From: Lepisosteus oculatus
Taxonomy: Eukaryota; Chordata; Actinopteri; Semionotiformes; Lepisosteidae
Length of the DNA: 64,000 nucleotides
Direction of reading: 5' to 3'
Assembly (NCBI RefSeq): GCF_040954835.1
Contig: NC_090723.1
Coordinates: 6,024,001 to 6,088,000 of the forward strand
Shown: piece after piece, positions 1 to 11,000 of the stretch
How positions within the stretch are numbered: position 1 is the first letter of the stretch
How the letters are laid out: each line of letters begins with the position of its first letter
The notes under the pieces: model-generated
Told to the model about the DNA's origin: nothing
The model's database searches: none
The model's input: only the letters and a program-made list of their open reading frames with translations
Position numbers and translations under genes: made by a program

Positions 1-1827
1 TGTTGAAGCTGATACGCGGGCTTCTTTCAAGAAAGCACTGGATGAGATCCTCATCCTGACAACCAGACAGGCTTGGTGGGCCAAATGGCCTTTTCTTATT
101 TTAGAACTGTTCAAAAGGTAGATGTAACTACATCCACGAAGCCTGGAAAGAATTCAGACCGCATTAAGTCTGCAGAACTAATGAAACAAGCAGAGAGTTT
201 CTCTGTGCAGGACAGCGTGGGTAGGTACACAGTACAAGGACATGGGGAAGTTTAGCACAGGGTAGTGGGAGTGAGAGAAAGTGTTTTTTATAGCTCTGGT
301 TTGTAAGGCAGGGTACTATGGCAGATGTAAATAGAAGCAGCTTCTTACAGGCCTGGAGTCTTTGTGTTAGCAGATCAATTAAACTTGGATCCAGACTCTT
401 GTCAGATGTGACTTTGATGTGTTGGGTGCTGATAAACTATTCTTTCCAAACTAATGTCCCCAGTCTTGAATATTGTGCCAATGATTTAAAATAGAAGACA
501 TCTCTTCATGTCATATTTATACATCTACTAAGAGAGAACATTGAACAAAAATGTCTGATTTTTGAATTGTTAAAATCTCCCACGTTATTTAATAAATCAG
601 GTATATCCTTACACAACTGGAAACTCTAGTAGAGAATTATGTGTAATGTTTTTTTAAGGTTCTGTGTTTTTCTTCCAGTCCTGAGCTTCTGTTCGCTTTG
701 GTGGGCAGAATGCCGTTTGCACCATGCAGGGCTCTTGAACTAAAATAGCTGCCTTTTTTTTTAATGAATGGCACTCCATGCTGTTTAAGGCCCTTGCATC
801 TATTGATTTGTATTATTTTAGGCAGCCCATTAAATCACTACAGTTCTGTTTATATTAGTAGGTCAGTTACTGTTGCTAATTGTACAGAGCTGGGCTCCAT
901 CCCCTTGAATTTGGAACCCAAAAGCCAAGAGCTCCAGCAAGAAAGACTAAAGGGGGTGTATAGTGTCTGATGCCTTCTTTAAGCTCCCATTCCAGTATTT
1001 CCCTTTTGAGCCCCTCTTAATGAATGGTGTGAGATGGAAGACATATGTATATCTTAGGGACAGCCGAGACAAACATGAGCACAAAAACAAGAATCGAAAC
1101 ACCAGCTGCATTGCAGTCCTCACCTGCAAACCCAGAGCTACAGGATAGTAGCTCAGCATCTAACTTTCACCTTCTGCACGGAGGTAGGGTAATGTGATGA
1201 GTCAGATCTCTCATCTGCCACAAGCTCTTATGCAGCCTTAGTTTTTTCTTTACCTGGTCTTTGCAGATATTATGAGTGCAGGTCTGCCTGGCATTGAGAG
1301 TTACAGGCCTATAGCACTCCTGTAGCACTACTCATATAATAAAACGTAAGTCTCTTTGACCTGGCTTGAGAAGGAGCCAACATAGAGACAAGGGACCAGA
1401 ATTCACTGGTTCCTGAAGATACATCGGCAACAGCAGAGGTGTCACAGTGCAGACCTAAATTTGAATAAGGTCAGTAGAATATGACCTCATGAATGCCTTG
1501 TGCCCTGCAGCCTTAGCAGTTGTCCATTCTCTGCTCCCTATTCTCTCAGTTCAGAAAAACCTTGCAAGTTCCCTTATGCCGGGGGTGAATTGCCCTGCTC
1601 AGTAAACAAATTAGACGGGCAGCTTGCCGGCTGTGAAGGATCAGGCCCACTAAGTGTGCTTTCTGGCAAAGAGCTCCTGGGTCTTTTTGGCCCTGAGTCT
1701 GTTAGATGCTTTATTTTTGTTTTATTTTAACATGTTCAGAATGTCACGGGAGGATCATTCTAGGTGCAAGAGGCCTGACAGCATGGTGTTACTGCGGTCT
1801 TTCTGGTGGTCTGGGAAATGTCTGAGG

Positions 1828-2190
1828 AGTGGCACGGTGGCACCTTTCATCTGAAGACTCTCACGGAACTGAGTGCACCGGGGCTGGGCTGAGCAGCATC
1901 TCATGTGTGATCCAGAAGACATGCAAAAAGCAAAGGACTTACCCCAGTCCTTAAACTCTTTGGTACAGAGTTTCACTGAGTTGCATTCTCTTTGGAGTCT
2001 GCATGTTCTCCCCAAGTTTGTGTCGGCTTTTTGCCAGGTGCTCCGGTTTCCTCCCACCAGGTAAAGACTTGCTGGTTGGGATAATCAGTGTTTCTAAGGT
2101 GTGTGTGTGTGTGTCCTGCAATGGCCTAGCATCCCATATAAAGTGTAGCTCTGCCTTCCTTGGTATAGACTCTGGAATGCCATGCCCCTT
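1828..2190 (+). mobile_element. degenerate fish SINE-like copy
   Basis: It begins with the tRNA-derived head wording ggcacggtggcacc. It continues with the body common to fish SINEs: gtctgcatgttctcccca, gtgctccggtttcctccca, then a (GT)n run and cctgcaatggcc. Related copies lie at 47040-47300, 54398-54600, 57700-57925 and 60270-60550. The family name was not verified. Confidence 0.6.
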
Positions 2191-2579
2191 GTCATACAAT
2201 AATAACTGGCTTTCTGAAAAGGCGTGGGTGGATATTCAATTTATTTCACAATTTAAAATTCCAAGACCATAAAGGATGAAGACTGTCGAGCCCGGATTAC
2301 GTATTGATCTTTTGTTTCAGTAGTTTTGTTTTAATCTTTAATCTTATTGTCTTTAAACTTACACTGTGGCTGAATACTATGAGCAAGAAATGTTCCCTGA
2401 TTCTTTTTCAAAGTCTCAGTGACCTTTAAGTTTAAAAGAATGTTTGGGTTTGGTTGCGATTCTGTGAAATGCCTTCTGTTCTGTGACCACAGGACACAGT
2501 GAAGACACAAATCTGCCCCACCCCCTGTTGAAAGCTTAGTATCTTTAGTTTAGAGGTGTGCTGTGCCCTGTTACCCCTT

Positions 2580-2945
2580 GTGTTTCCCGCAAGTTAAACA
2601 GGCAGTGATCTTGATCTATTGGTTATAACACAGTGCCAAGAATTACCAGCAGTCACTGCAGAAATGTCAAGCTCAATGGAGTGACACTGGTACGGCTCAT
2701 CAGGATTGTGTTTGCCTCCTGCCCAGTTTTTAGGCAAAACTACTGTAGGTGGTGGTGATGGCTGGGGTGGGTTCAATGTTTCTATAGGCAAATATTTTCA
2801 CACCAGTATGATGGCAAATTTATGCATTAAAAATGATTTCCTTCGATGTTTCACTGTCGCAGTGAGAAGATGGAACTACACGTAAGCTTGACAGAAGATT
2901 TGTGCTGTTTCAGAGATTGAACTTGGCATGCACCCTCGGTTTATA
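2580..2945 (+). repeat. direct duplication, copy A
   Basis: About 350 bp with clear similarity to 3503-3870. The shared core 'cttgatctattggttataac' plus the following 'agtgccaagaattaccagca' is unbroken. Both copies carry the line of phrases gtgacact/gtgacaca, acggctcatc, gcctcctgcccaatt and catgtaagcttgacag-like in the same order. No ORF is kept between the copies. Confidence 0.8.
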
Positions 2946-3502
2946 CCCCTTATTTCCAAAGTGGCATGTGTACTGGTGTAGAAATGTGTACTGGAGGTGT
3001 GGTGAGCATACCAACTGCCAGATATAGAAAACACATCACATTTCGAGAATTCGCTGCCAGATCAAATCAATTGTCCCTAATGAATGTTTGATGTGATGTA
3101 CAATAGTGAAAGCGGAGCATTGAACTGGCAGGAAAAGGCTATGCCGTGGGTAACAATGTAAAAAGGAAATCAATGTAAATACAGGCTATATAAGCATGGT
3201 AAAATCATCGGAGAACTGGGACAAAGCTGTGCAAATCTGCTGTTCTAAACATCTTTAAGAGTTATGTCCAAAGCTGCAGTCAGAGACTGTCTGATTATTG
3301 AACATCCCAGATTGAATTTGGAAATGTCAGCCATTCTTTGTATAGCTATATGACAGTATGGCAGCTTCTTTTGGCTTTTGATTAAGATTTGATTTTTCGC
3401 CCATATTGGAAATATTGCGAGAATCCCTGAAAACAGAAAGCACTTTTCTGTCGCTTGACATCTCATTGTTTCCAGTGAGTCACTTGATATACAGCTTTCC
3501 CC

Positions 3503-3870
3503 TTGTGTTTCCTGCATGTTGAGCAGGCGGTGATCTTGATCTATTGGTTATAACACAGTGCCAAGAATTACCAGCAGTCACTGTGCAGAAATGTCACGCT
3601 GAACAATGGAGTGACACAGGCACGGCTCATCGGGATTGTGTGTGCCTCCTGCCCAATCTTAGACAATAACTTTTGTTCAAACTATGTGGTGGCGATGGCT
3701 GGGTTGTGTTAAACATTTCTGTTGGAAAATGTTTTCATGAACAGTATGATTGCAAATGTATGCATTAAAATGCATAGCTCACATTTCTTTTGCTGTTTGA
3801 TGTATCGCTGTCACTGTGTAAAGACAGATCTGCATGTAAGCTTGACAGTGAATTTCATTTCAGTGCTCTT
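3503..3870 (+). repeat. direct duplication, copy B
   Basis: Second copy of the 2580-2945 unit, about 920 bp downstream in the same orientation, diverged by substitutions and small indels. The order of shared blocks is unchanged, so this is an old tandem or segmental duplication, or two insertions of one repeat family. Confidence 0.8.
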
Positions 3871-4962
3871 GTCTCAGAAATTCTCAAGGACTGGAATTAT
3901 AAACAGAAACGCTGTTAAAGACTTCAATAGCTACAAATTATTCTGTACAAGGCACTAGTAGTAGACTAAGTATATACAGTATATAAAACATTTTTGGGGG
4001 TCTGATAGCATGATAAGTTTGATTCTACAAAACGAATAGCAGCCAGTAGTGTACACATTAAGGTGATCTCTGTCAAAACACAGCAGGTAATGCATGCATT
4101 TGATACAAAACTATAATACTTTAGTGTGTGCTTTGTCATAACATTCCAGAGAGTCATTAATTAGTTTTTCAAGAGAAATGTTGCCTGTTTTGCAGGAAGG
4201 CCAGAATGTGGTAATCGTAATTTACAAAAGCATTCCGGGCATATTAAGATGCTAGGTAATATTTTTTTCTGGATTTCAGTGTCTGGACTTTTGTCAGCTT
4301 TCATCCTCAGGCAAGAATAGCACAGTGTGTACAGGACAGCCCAGCTCTGCTGTGCTCCCAGCAGTAAAAGGCCTGTCCTGCTGTCTGCTTCCATCTGTCA
4401 TCCTGTTAAGAGCTGTGACAGCTGCACATGCACACTGCCATGTATTAACCCCCTCATTGCCTTACCTGGGACACACGACTAGAAGTTTCATTCTCCCTGG
4501 CCTGCGGTTGTACACACCACCTGTGCCCCTGGGCCTCCTTCCCTGGGAGTCTCTCTCAGTGCCTCATCCTGATAGAGTCTTCCCTTTCTCAGACAGGGGG
4601 ACACATATCTCAGTCTCCCTTTTCCTGTCCATCTGCCTCCCAGGTGTCCTCTTGCTGTTTTGTCTCGGCCCCCTGAAGATGTTTGCCTTTCACCCCTGTC
4701 CTGTTCAGTCTCAGACCACAATGAATTGACTTTTTCCCCCTCTGCTACCTTTCTCTTCTCTCCCTCTCTCTTGACCCTTGACTCCTTGCCATGCCAGTCC
4801 GGACATAACCTTATTCCCCTCTACACCTCTCTGTGTGCTTTCATCGCCCTTTCTCCTACTGATTAATTCTGGTCACCTCTTTGTGCCCCTTCTGTGAGTT
4901 CCGTTATTTTTCTGAAGCCATAACCTCCTCCTCCAGCTCCTCCTCTCCTTTCTCTCCTGCAG

Positions 4963-5082
4963 GGCTCTGCAGACTCGTACACGAGCCGGCCCTCCGACTC
5001 GGATGTGTCTCTGGAGGAGGACCGGGAGGCTCTGCGCAAGGAGGCGGACCGGCAGGCCCTCGCCACGCTCGAGAAAGCCAAG
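4963..5082 (+). CDS. cacnb1: cacnb1 exon 3 (start of conserved core)
   Basis: A 40-codon exon, phase 0 at both ends, with acceptor ctcctgcag and donor gtgagc. It starts [20 protein letters not shown] and ends ATLEKAK, almost identical to mammalian beta-1. It leads from the variable N-terminus into the SH3 fold, with an acidic/basic helix ([17 protein letters not shown]). The upstream exon must end in phase 0, in human with a Gln codon; I do not see it in the first 4.9 kb. Confidence 0.96.
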
Positions 5083-8000
5083 GTGAGCCCGGTCGGCCCC
5101 CTGGCAGGGGGCATCCCTAGGGAGGGACAGCGCTGACGTCTGGCAGGGGGGCTTAGCTCTGGAGGATCACCGACTCGGATGGAAACTCGTCTCTTGCATC
5201 ATTTACTAAAACACGGCGTCACAGACTCACATCTGACTCTCTCCCACCAAGACCTCTTTCTTCCCCCCTTTTCTTTGGCTCGGCCCTGGGAATGTCTGTG
5301 ATTCACTGCTTGCAAGGGTGCAGGAAAACTAGGGTAGATCAGATTCACTACAAAGCGCTCTTGATCACCCGGAGAATTGGAGGTGGGTGGTCCTCTGACC
5401 AGCAGGCTGGGCAGGGAAAGTCTTAAGGAGTATCCAAATGGCTTGTTTGGACAGAAACAGACATTAAACAATGCAGTGCTTGTGTAGCAATCCCCAAAGC
5501 ACAACCTGAGGTTCCTGCAGTGCATTTGTGATACATATAATTAGTGCACAGCTCAATTAATAATCCCTTAACGTATGTTAGAAACAGAATTAACCATGCA
5601 ATTGACCCTGCCCTTTGTAGCCACACTGCATGTCTAAGTAAGTCATATTAAAAGCAAATCGTAAGCTCACAGCTGATTGTGCTCTGAGTGTGTGCTATTC
5701 CACTCTGTGCTATTGATGGTATTGGCTTCCTGCTCTGTGCGTTTCTCCCCTGCAGACCAAACCTGTGGCCTTTGCTGTGAGGACGAATGTGGGCTACAAC
5801 TCTGGCCCCAACGATGACGTGCCTGTCCAAGGAATGGCCATCTCCTTTGAGGCCAAGGACTTCCTTCATATCAAAGAGGTCAGGGCTGCTTTTCCATTGG
5901 CCAAATAATTGGTTTGTCGGTCAGGCGCTCCCAGGTGGGGTCTACTCCGTAATCATAGCTTAACACAGCGTCTACACGAGACAAGATCAACACAGAGCAC
6001 TTAACTCTGCGCACGTGCCTGATTTACCGAATTCTGAGCAGCAGGCTTGCCTAGATGAAGATTCATCCCGTCTCGAAGAAAGCAAGTTTCAAATAGGGTC
6101 ATGGGGAATAGAGGACCCCAGACTCTTATGATGGGGGGAGCCCCTTTTGGAAGCAGTGTTTTTGGATAGGTAACCCCCCCCCCCCCCCAGTTCGAAGTTC
6201 AAGTAGATATGTAATTTTTTTTTCTCATTTATATAAAAAAAAACCTCATTATTATATTGTGGTCTATGACTTAATGTACTCATAAGCCAGAAATGATAGT
6301 TGACTTTCCTTGAAATTCATCGCCTTTAAAGAGAGGAAAACTATTGATAGACTTAGGGTGAAATGTTTTCCAAAATATTTGGGGACCTCCCTGGAATATT
6401 TCTGAATTGCTTCCCTGCAAAGATCCCCGAACCCCATTTTAGCAACGTCCATCTTATTGTAAGGTGAGGAATATACTGTAGCAGCTGCTGTTGCATCAAG
6501 TGGGAAATGGAGAAGAAGGGGGTGCAGGGAGTAGGGGGTGCATCCGAAGCAGATGTTCTTAACTGAGCTGTTACAGGTCAAAGGAGTTTATATTTAAATA
6601 CGAAAAAACAGGGGGAGAAGGGTACACCCTGTAAGTTGTAAGCTACGGAGTTTTATTTAACAAATTGGTCACCGTAAGTGATCACTGCTGCCAAATGCAA
6701 CTGACACAACTCAAAAAGATTCATGACCGAAGTGGTGCTCCGTGTTCCCACTGGTGAGCTCATGGGACTCATCTGTTTCTGTTGCCATTTCTAGTTAAAT
6801 GTCATTAAAGTGAAATCGACCATTGAGGATTGTTACCAGTGAGCAGTATAAAAACATGGGGTGTAAATCAAAACCAGCACCTGAGCATACTGAGGTATTT
6901 AGAAACATGGCTTGCTCTGAGTTAAAAGACCTCAAGCAACGGGCCTGGAGGAAGATGCTGAGGGACTTGTGTATTCAGGACAGCCTCGTCACAGATTGGT
7001 CAGTAATTTCATGCCAAGCCGTGCTGTTGAGCCCCCAGAGGCTCCCAGCCTGTAACTGGGGCAGGGGCTCTCAGCACCTTCTGGAGCTCCTTCTGTCTCC
7101 TCCTGCAGAAGTACAACAACGACTGGTGGATCGGCAGGCTGGTGAAGGAGGGCTGCGAGGTGGGCTTCATCCCCAGCCCGGTCAAGCTGGAGAACACGCG
7201 CCTGCAGCAGGAGCAGAGGATGAGGCAGAGCCGGCTCAGCTCCAGGTGTGCCAGCGCGCTGGAGGCGGTGCACGAGGCATGGGACAAAGGACATGGGGCA
7301 TGGGAAGAGGGCAACAGGACACGGGGCACGGGATAAAGGACATGGGGTACTGGGCATGGGACAGTGGACATGGGGCATGGGACAAGAGACAGAGGGGACA
7401 GGACAAGGGGCATGGAGCACAGGTCAAGGGGCACAAGGCACAGGACTAGGAAAAAGGGACATGGGGCACAGGGCACAGGAAAAGGGGCACATGGAACCCG
7501 GGCTGTACTATCGCTCTGATCCATCCACAAAGTGAACAGGCCTTGTCTTCGGGTGGGGTGGTGAAGATCGCAAATCTCTGGTAAGGCGTTGAACTGGCGG
7601 AGGCCCTGGTGACGCAGCCAACAGAACAAACTCAGCGACAGTGCACTGGTCTAGGCAATACTGCCCCCGTCTGCGCATTCATTCCCCTTTCGCCTCGCCC
7701 CAGCATTTCTGGCGTTTAATATGACCCTCTCTGCGCACATCTGGCCAGGCTGTCGTTACTTTGAGCATCGCCCGTGGGCCCGTGGTGTGCCCTCTGTCGC
7801 CCAGGTCGGTCCTAGCTTTGCCTGACTGCTGCAGTTTCTTCTTGCAGTAAATCTGGAGGGAACTCCAGCTCCAGCCTGGGGGATGTTGCCACAGGGACAC
7901 GCAGACCCACCCCGCCTGCCACAGGTAAAGCTGCCGCATCTATATGTAGTGGAAACCTTGAGCAAACCCACATGCAGCACCCTCATTCGAGCCGATTCCT

Positions 8001-11000
8001 TTAAATATGAACTCACAGCCCCTTAACTGAAAAGCTGCTTCACAAGTTGACAAAACTGCTTAGATCGGATACTGTTTTACTGCAGGGTTATAGGTAGACC
8101 AGGGGTCTCAACCACTGGTCCTGGAGAGCCCCGCGTCATCAGGTTTTATAGGAAAACCAGCATCGATTTCTAAAGACCCGGAGCAGTTTTAGTTACGTGG
8201 TTGAATGTTTCAATTAAATAATTTAGACGTCATTTGGAACAAATATCCGAAAACAATTTAGCCCTTGGGGGCAGAGTTTCCTTAATGGAACACATTACAC
8301 GGTTAATCAATAACTTACAAGGCTTCCCAGTCTTTAGAAGCACAGTAGGTGATTTAGGGTTGCCTGTAAGACTTTCTGGACCAGGGCTCTTCAGGACCGA
8401 AGCGGGAACCTTTCTGGGTTTTTTGTTCTGCTTGAGTGTTGGAGATCATGCAGTCAGTCACTTGAGAAATGCACTCGTCCAGAGGCACAAAACCTTTGTT
8501 TAGAAGCTGAAAAGATCTGAAGAGTTCAAGTTAAATCTATTGTTAGGCCCATTAAGGAACAAAAAACAGGTCGGGGAGGGGGTACCTATGAGCAGAATTG
8601 GGAGACCTCGCTCGTAAGTTATATGGATTTAAGGAAAATAAGCAAATTGAGTATCAATGATTTTTACTGAGACTGTAGATTGAGAGTAGTTTTCCTCAAT
8701 TCCAGACCTTAAAGCCTACAATCCGACAGGCTTTATAGGTCTCCCTAAACCAATTTTCTGCTGAATTTCTCCAGTGAAGAGAACTGCATTTACAGTACTT
8801 ATAGTTCAGGTAGAAAAAAAAAACAGAAGACTTTGTAGCCCTTGAGCACCCAGTATGAGGGATGCTGATGTGATTCACACAGGATGTATATTTAACATGT
8901 GCCTTTGACAGAAATTAAATTTAGAATGTTCAGTTCGGTAGCTGACTGAGGAAATAACAGTTTGGGTGTTGCACTAACGAGAAATTTATATGAGATCTCT
9001 CTTCAGGGGAAGTTGTCACCTTTTCCTGTGTCTATTAAAAACAAAAACTAGGCAATTCCCCTGGAATAAGATGTTATGGCCCCAAAGTGTCTAAAGGACT
9101 GGAAGCCATTAAAACAAATTTGTATTTGTATTCACCCGGAATGCTTTTTTAATCTGTGGTTTTAAAGTTTATATCCTACCTGCAGAACAAAAACGTGCTT
9201 TGTAGCTTGCGCAGGATCTTGAGAGACAGAAGGCCCCATGCTCCTCTCAGCCGATGGGCTCTGAGCCATTGCAGATGCGTTCGATATGTTGGGTCTGCGA
9301 GAAATGTGACAGTGACTTTAGATTCACCTGTGGCTTCAGTCTCCAGTGTGACGGCTTCGGACTGTGAGCATGGACTCACTGCGAGAGATCCGTGTGAATT
9401 TCTTTTAATGGCTTCATCCACTGTGGCTGTACAGGGTACGACTGTACTAGTCCTGTGTGCTGCTGATGTCTCTTCTAGATATCCCGAATCTTCTTTGCTC
9501 TGCTGACTTAGCAAGAGCCCCCCTCCCAACACCAGCTTGCCCTGGTCCCTGTGCCCACACCTCCCCTCTCCCTCTATAGCCACCCTGCCGAAAAAATATC
9601 TCTCATGCTGATATTTTTCTCTCCCGTGTCTGTCCACCCTGACTTGACCCGACGATGACCTTTTGTGTTTTTTTAATGGTTTCATTTCCATTTTTCTGCC
9701 ACATCGGCATGTTTCCTCGACTTCCAACACTTGTGTTTTACTGCCTTTTATTTCTTTTCTCGTTTTCTCCATCTTCGTGATCCTCACTTCTCCGACCCCT
9801 CTTCCCCCTCTGACTCGTGTCTTTCCCTGCTGCTTCCCGGACCCTTGTCTCTCACTCTTCTCCCCCCTCTGCCCCCTCTCCCCCACCCTCTTCCTCTGTC
9901 TGCTCCTCCTGTGCCCTTTGATTCGCCCCCCCATCCCTCTGTGTCCCCCTTTCTCCCCCACCCCATCGCTCCCCACTGCGCCCCCTCCTCCCCCAGCTCA
10001 TGTGGAGATATCCACAGTGGGTTTTGATGTTGACCCCCTCGACTTGGATGCAGAGGAGCCTTCCGAGCCCCCGATTGACTCCCGCTCCCCCAAAACCAGC
10101 GTGAGCAGCGTCACCTCCCCCCAGGCTAATGCCAAGCGCATCCCTTTCTTTAAGAAGGTAAAACCGGTGGCCGTTGGCACAGCTGTTAGGACCCAGAGCT
10201 GCTGCTGCTGCTGCTTCTGCTACTGAGATACACCCCGCCCCCTCCTCCTCAACCCCCCTCCAGCCAACCCACCGCGTCTGGTCTGTAATCCCCCCCCCGC
10301 TCCCTCACTAACCCTCTCACCCCTCTGTCTCCGGTTGCTACGGTAACAGTTAGAGCTGTGTGTGCGTATTGGGAAGGGTGAGCTGGCTGTCACAGGAGGA
10401 CCCGCACGGCCTACTGGGTAGCATCAAACAAAGTTCAGAGGGGAAACGCAAAAAACGGACGAGACAGACTTGTTCAGTATGAGGGAGAAGCGCCCTTTGT
10501 TTCACGTCACGAATGTGCTGCTGGGCTCGTGGAGTTACAAGCCTGAAGGAGCAGGGCTCGCAGGAAATGTGGCCGTGTCAGAACACACAGGTGGGTCTGC
10601 TGGTTAACCGGGCAGTGCTTTTTAAAGAGGCCTCCAGCTGCCTCTGAAACCCACAGCCCTTGCTCCTGTTTTATAAACAAGCTCCTGGCATCTGTACGGA
10701 TTTACAAATAGCTCCCACAGATACCCGTGTATTTTCACTGCCAGGAGAACTCTGAGGAGCTGCCCGCTCCACCTGAGATACAACAGAGACAGACACAAGG
10801 TCAAATATGTTCACGCTTATTTGCACAAAATTAAATGCGGCTCAGTACTTCTGAAAGATCGTTAAAAGTGGTTTTGATGCTCCCTTGGTGGTCTTTGCGT
10901 TGTATCATGAAGCGCCTCTGACAAAGTGGTCGTTAAGAAGACTCTGTGGTTATAACAATGTGACTTAAGGTTGCAACAAAATGTGCAAAAATCAAATCCA

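Larger units (their letters stand above)
1..4962 (+). other. upstream intron of cacnb1, no exon recognised
   Basis: Apart from an SINE-like copy (1828-2190) and a tandem duplication (2580-2945, 3503-3870) I see no coding sequence. I looked for the N-terminal exons of beta-1 (the Lys/Arg-rich KYSKRKGRFKRSDG type) and did not find them, so the promoter and first exons are upstream. From about 4430 to 4962 the plus strand is rich in pyrimidines and leads into the exon 3 acceptor. Confidence 0.6.
7925..9996 (+). other. cacnb1 intron 6
   Basis: Holds a MITE-like element (8102-8410) and, from about 9640, a long pyrimidine-rich stretch ahead of exon 7A. No other gene is seen. Confidence 0.6.

Noticed and set aside
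73-255. Possible first exon with a start codon near the window edge
   Set aside because: The peptide does not resemble the N-terminus of beta-1, and neither the position nor the following gtagat donor gives a phase fit that can be tested here.
6823-7629. Several long ORFs on both strands over the exon 5/minisatellite area
   Set aside because: They are created by the stop-free G-rich repeat; only 7109-7245 on the plus strand is a real exon, shown by splice sites and homology.
9176-9976. A 266-residue minus-strand ORF rich in Arg/Gly/Lys
   Set aside because: It is the reverse of the pyrimidine tract before exon 7A; the composition is repeat-like and no domain is seen.
9663-10226. A 187-residue plus-strand ORF
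   Set aside because: It contains exon 7A in frame but is otherwise intron (pyrimidine tract and CTG run).
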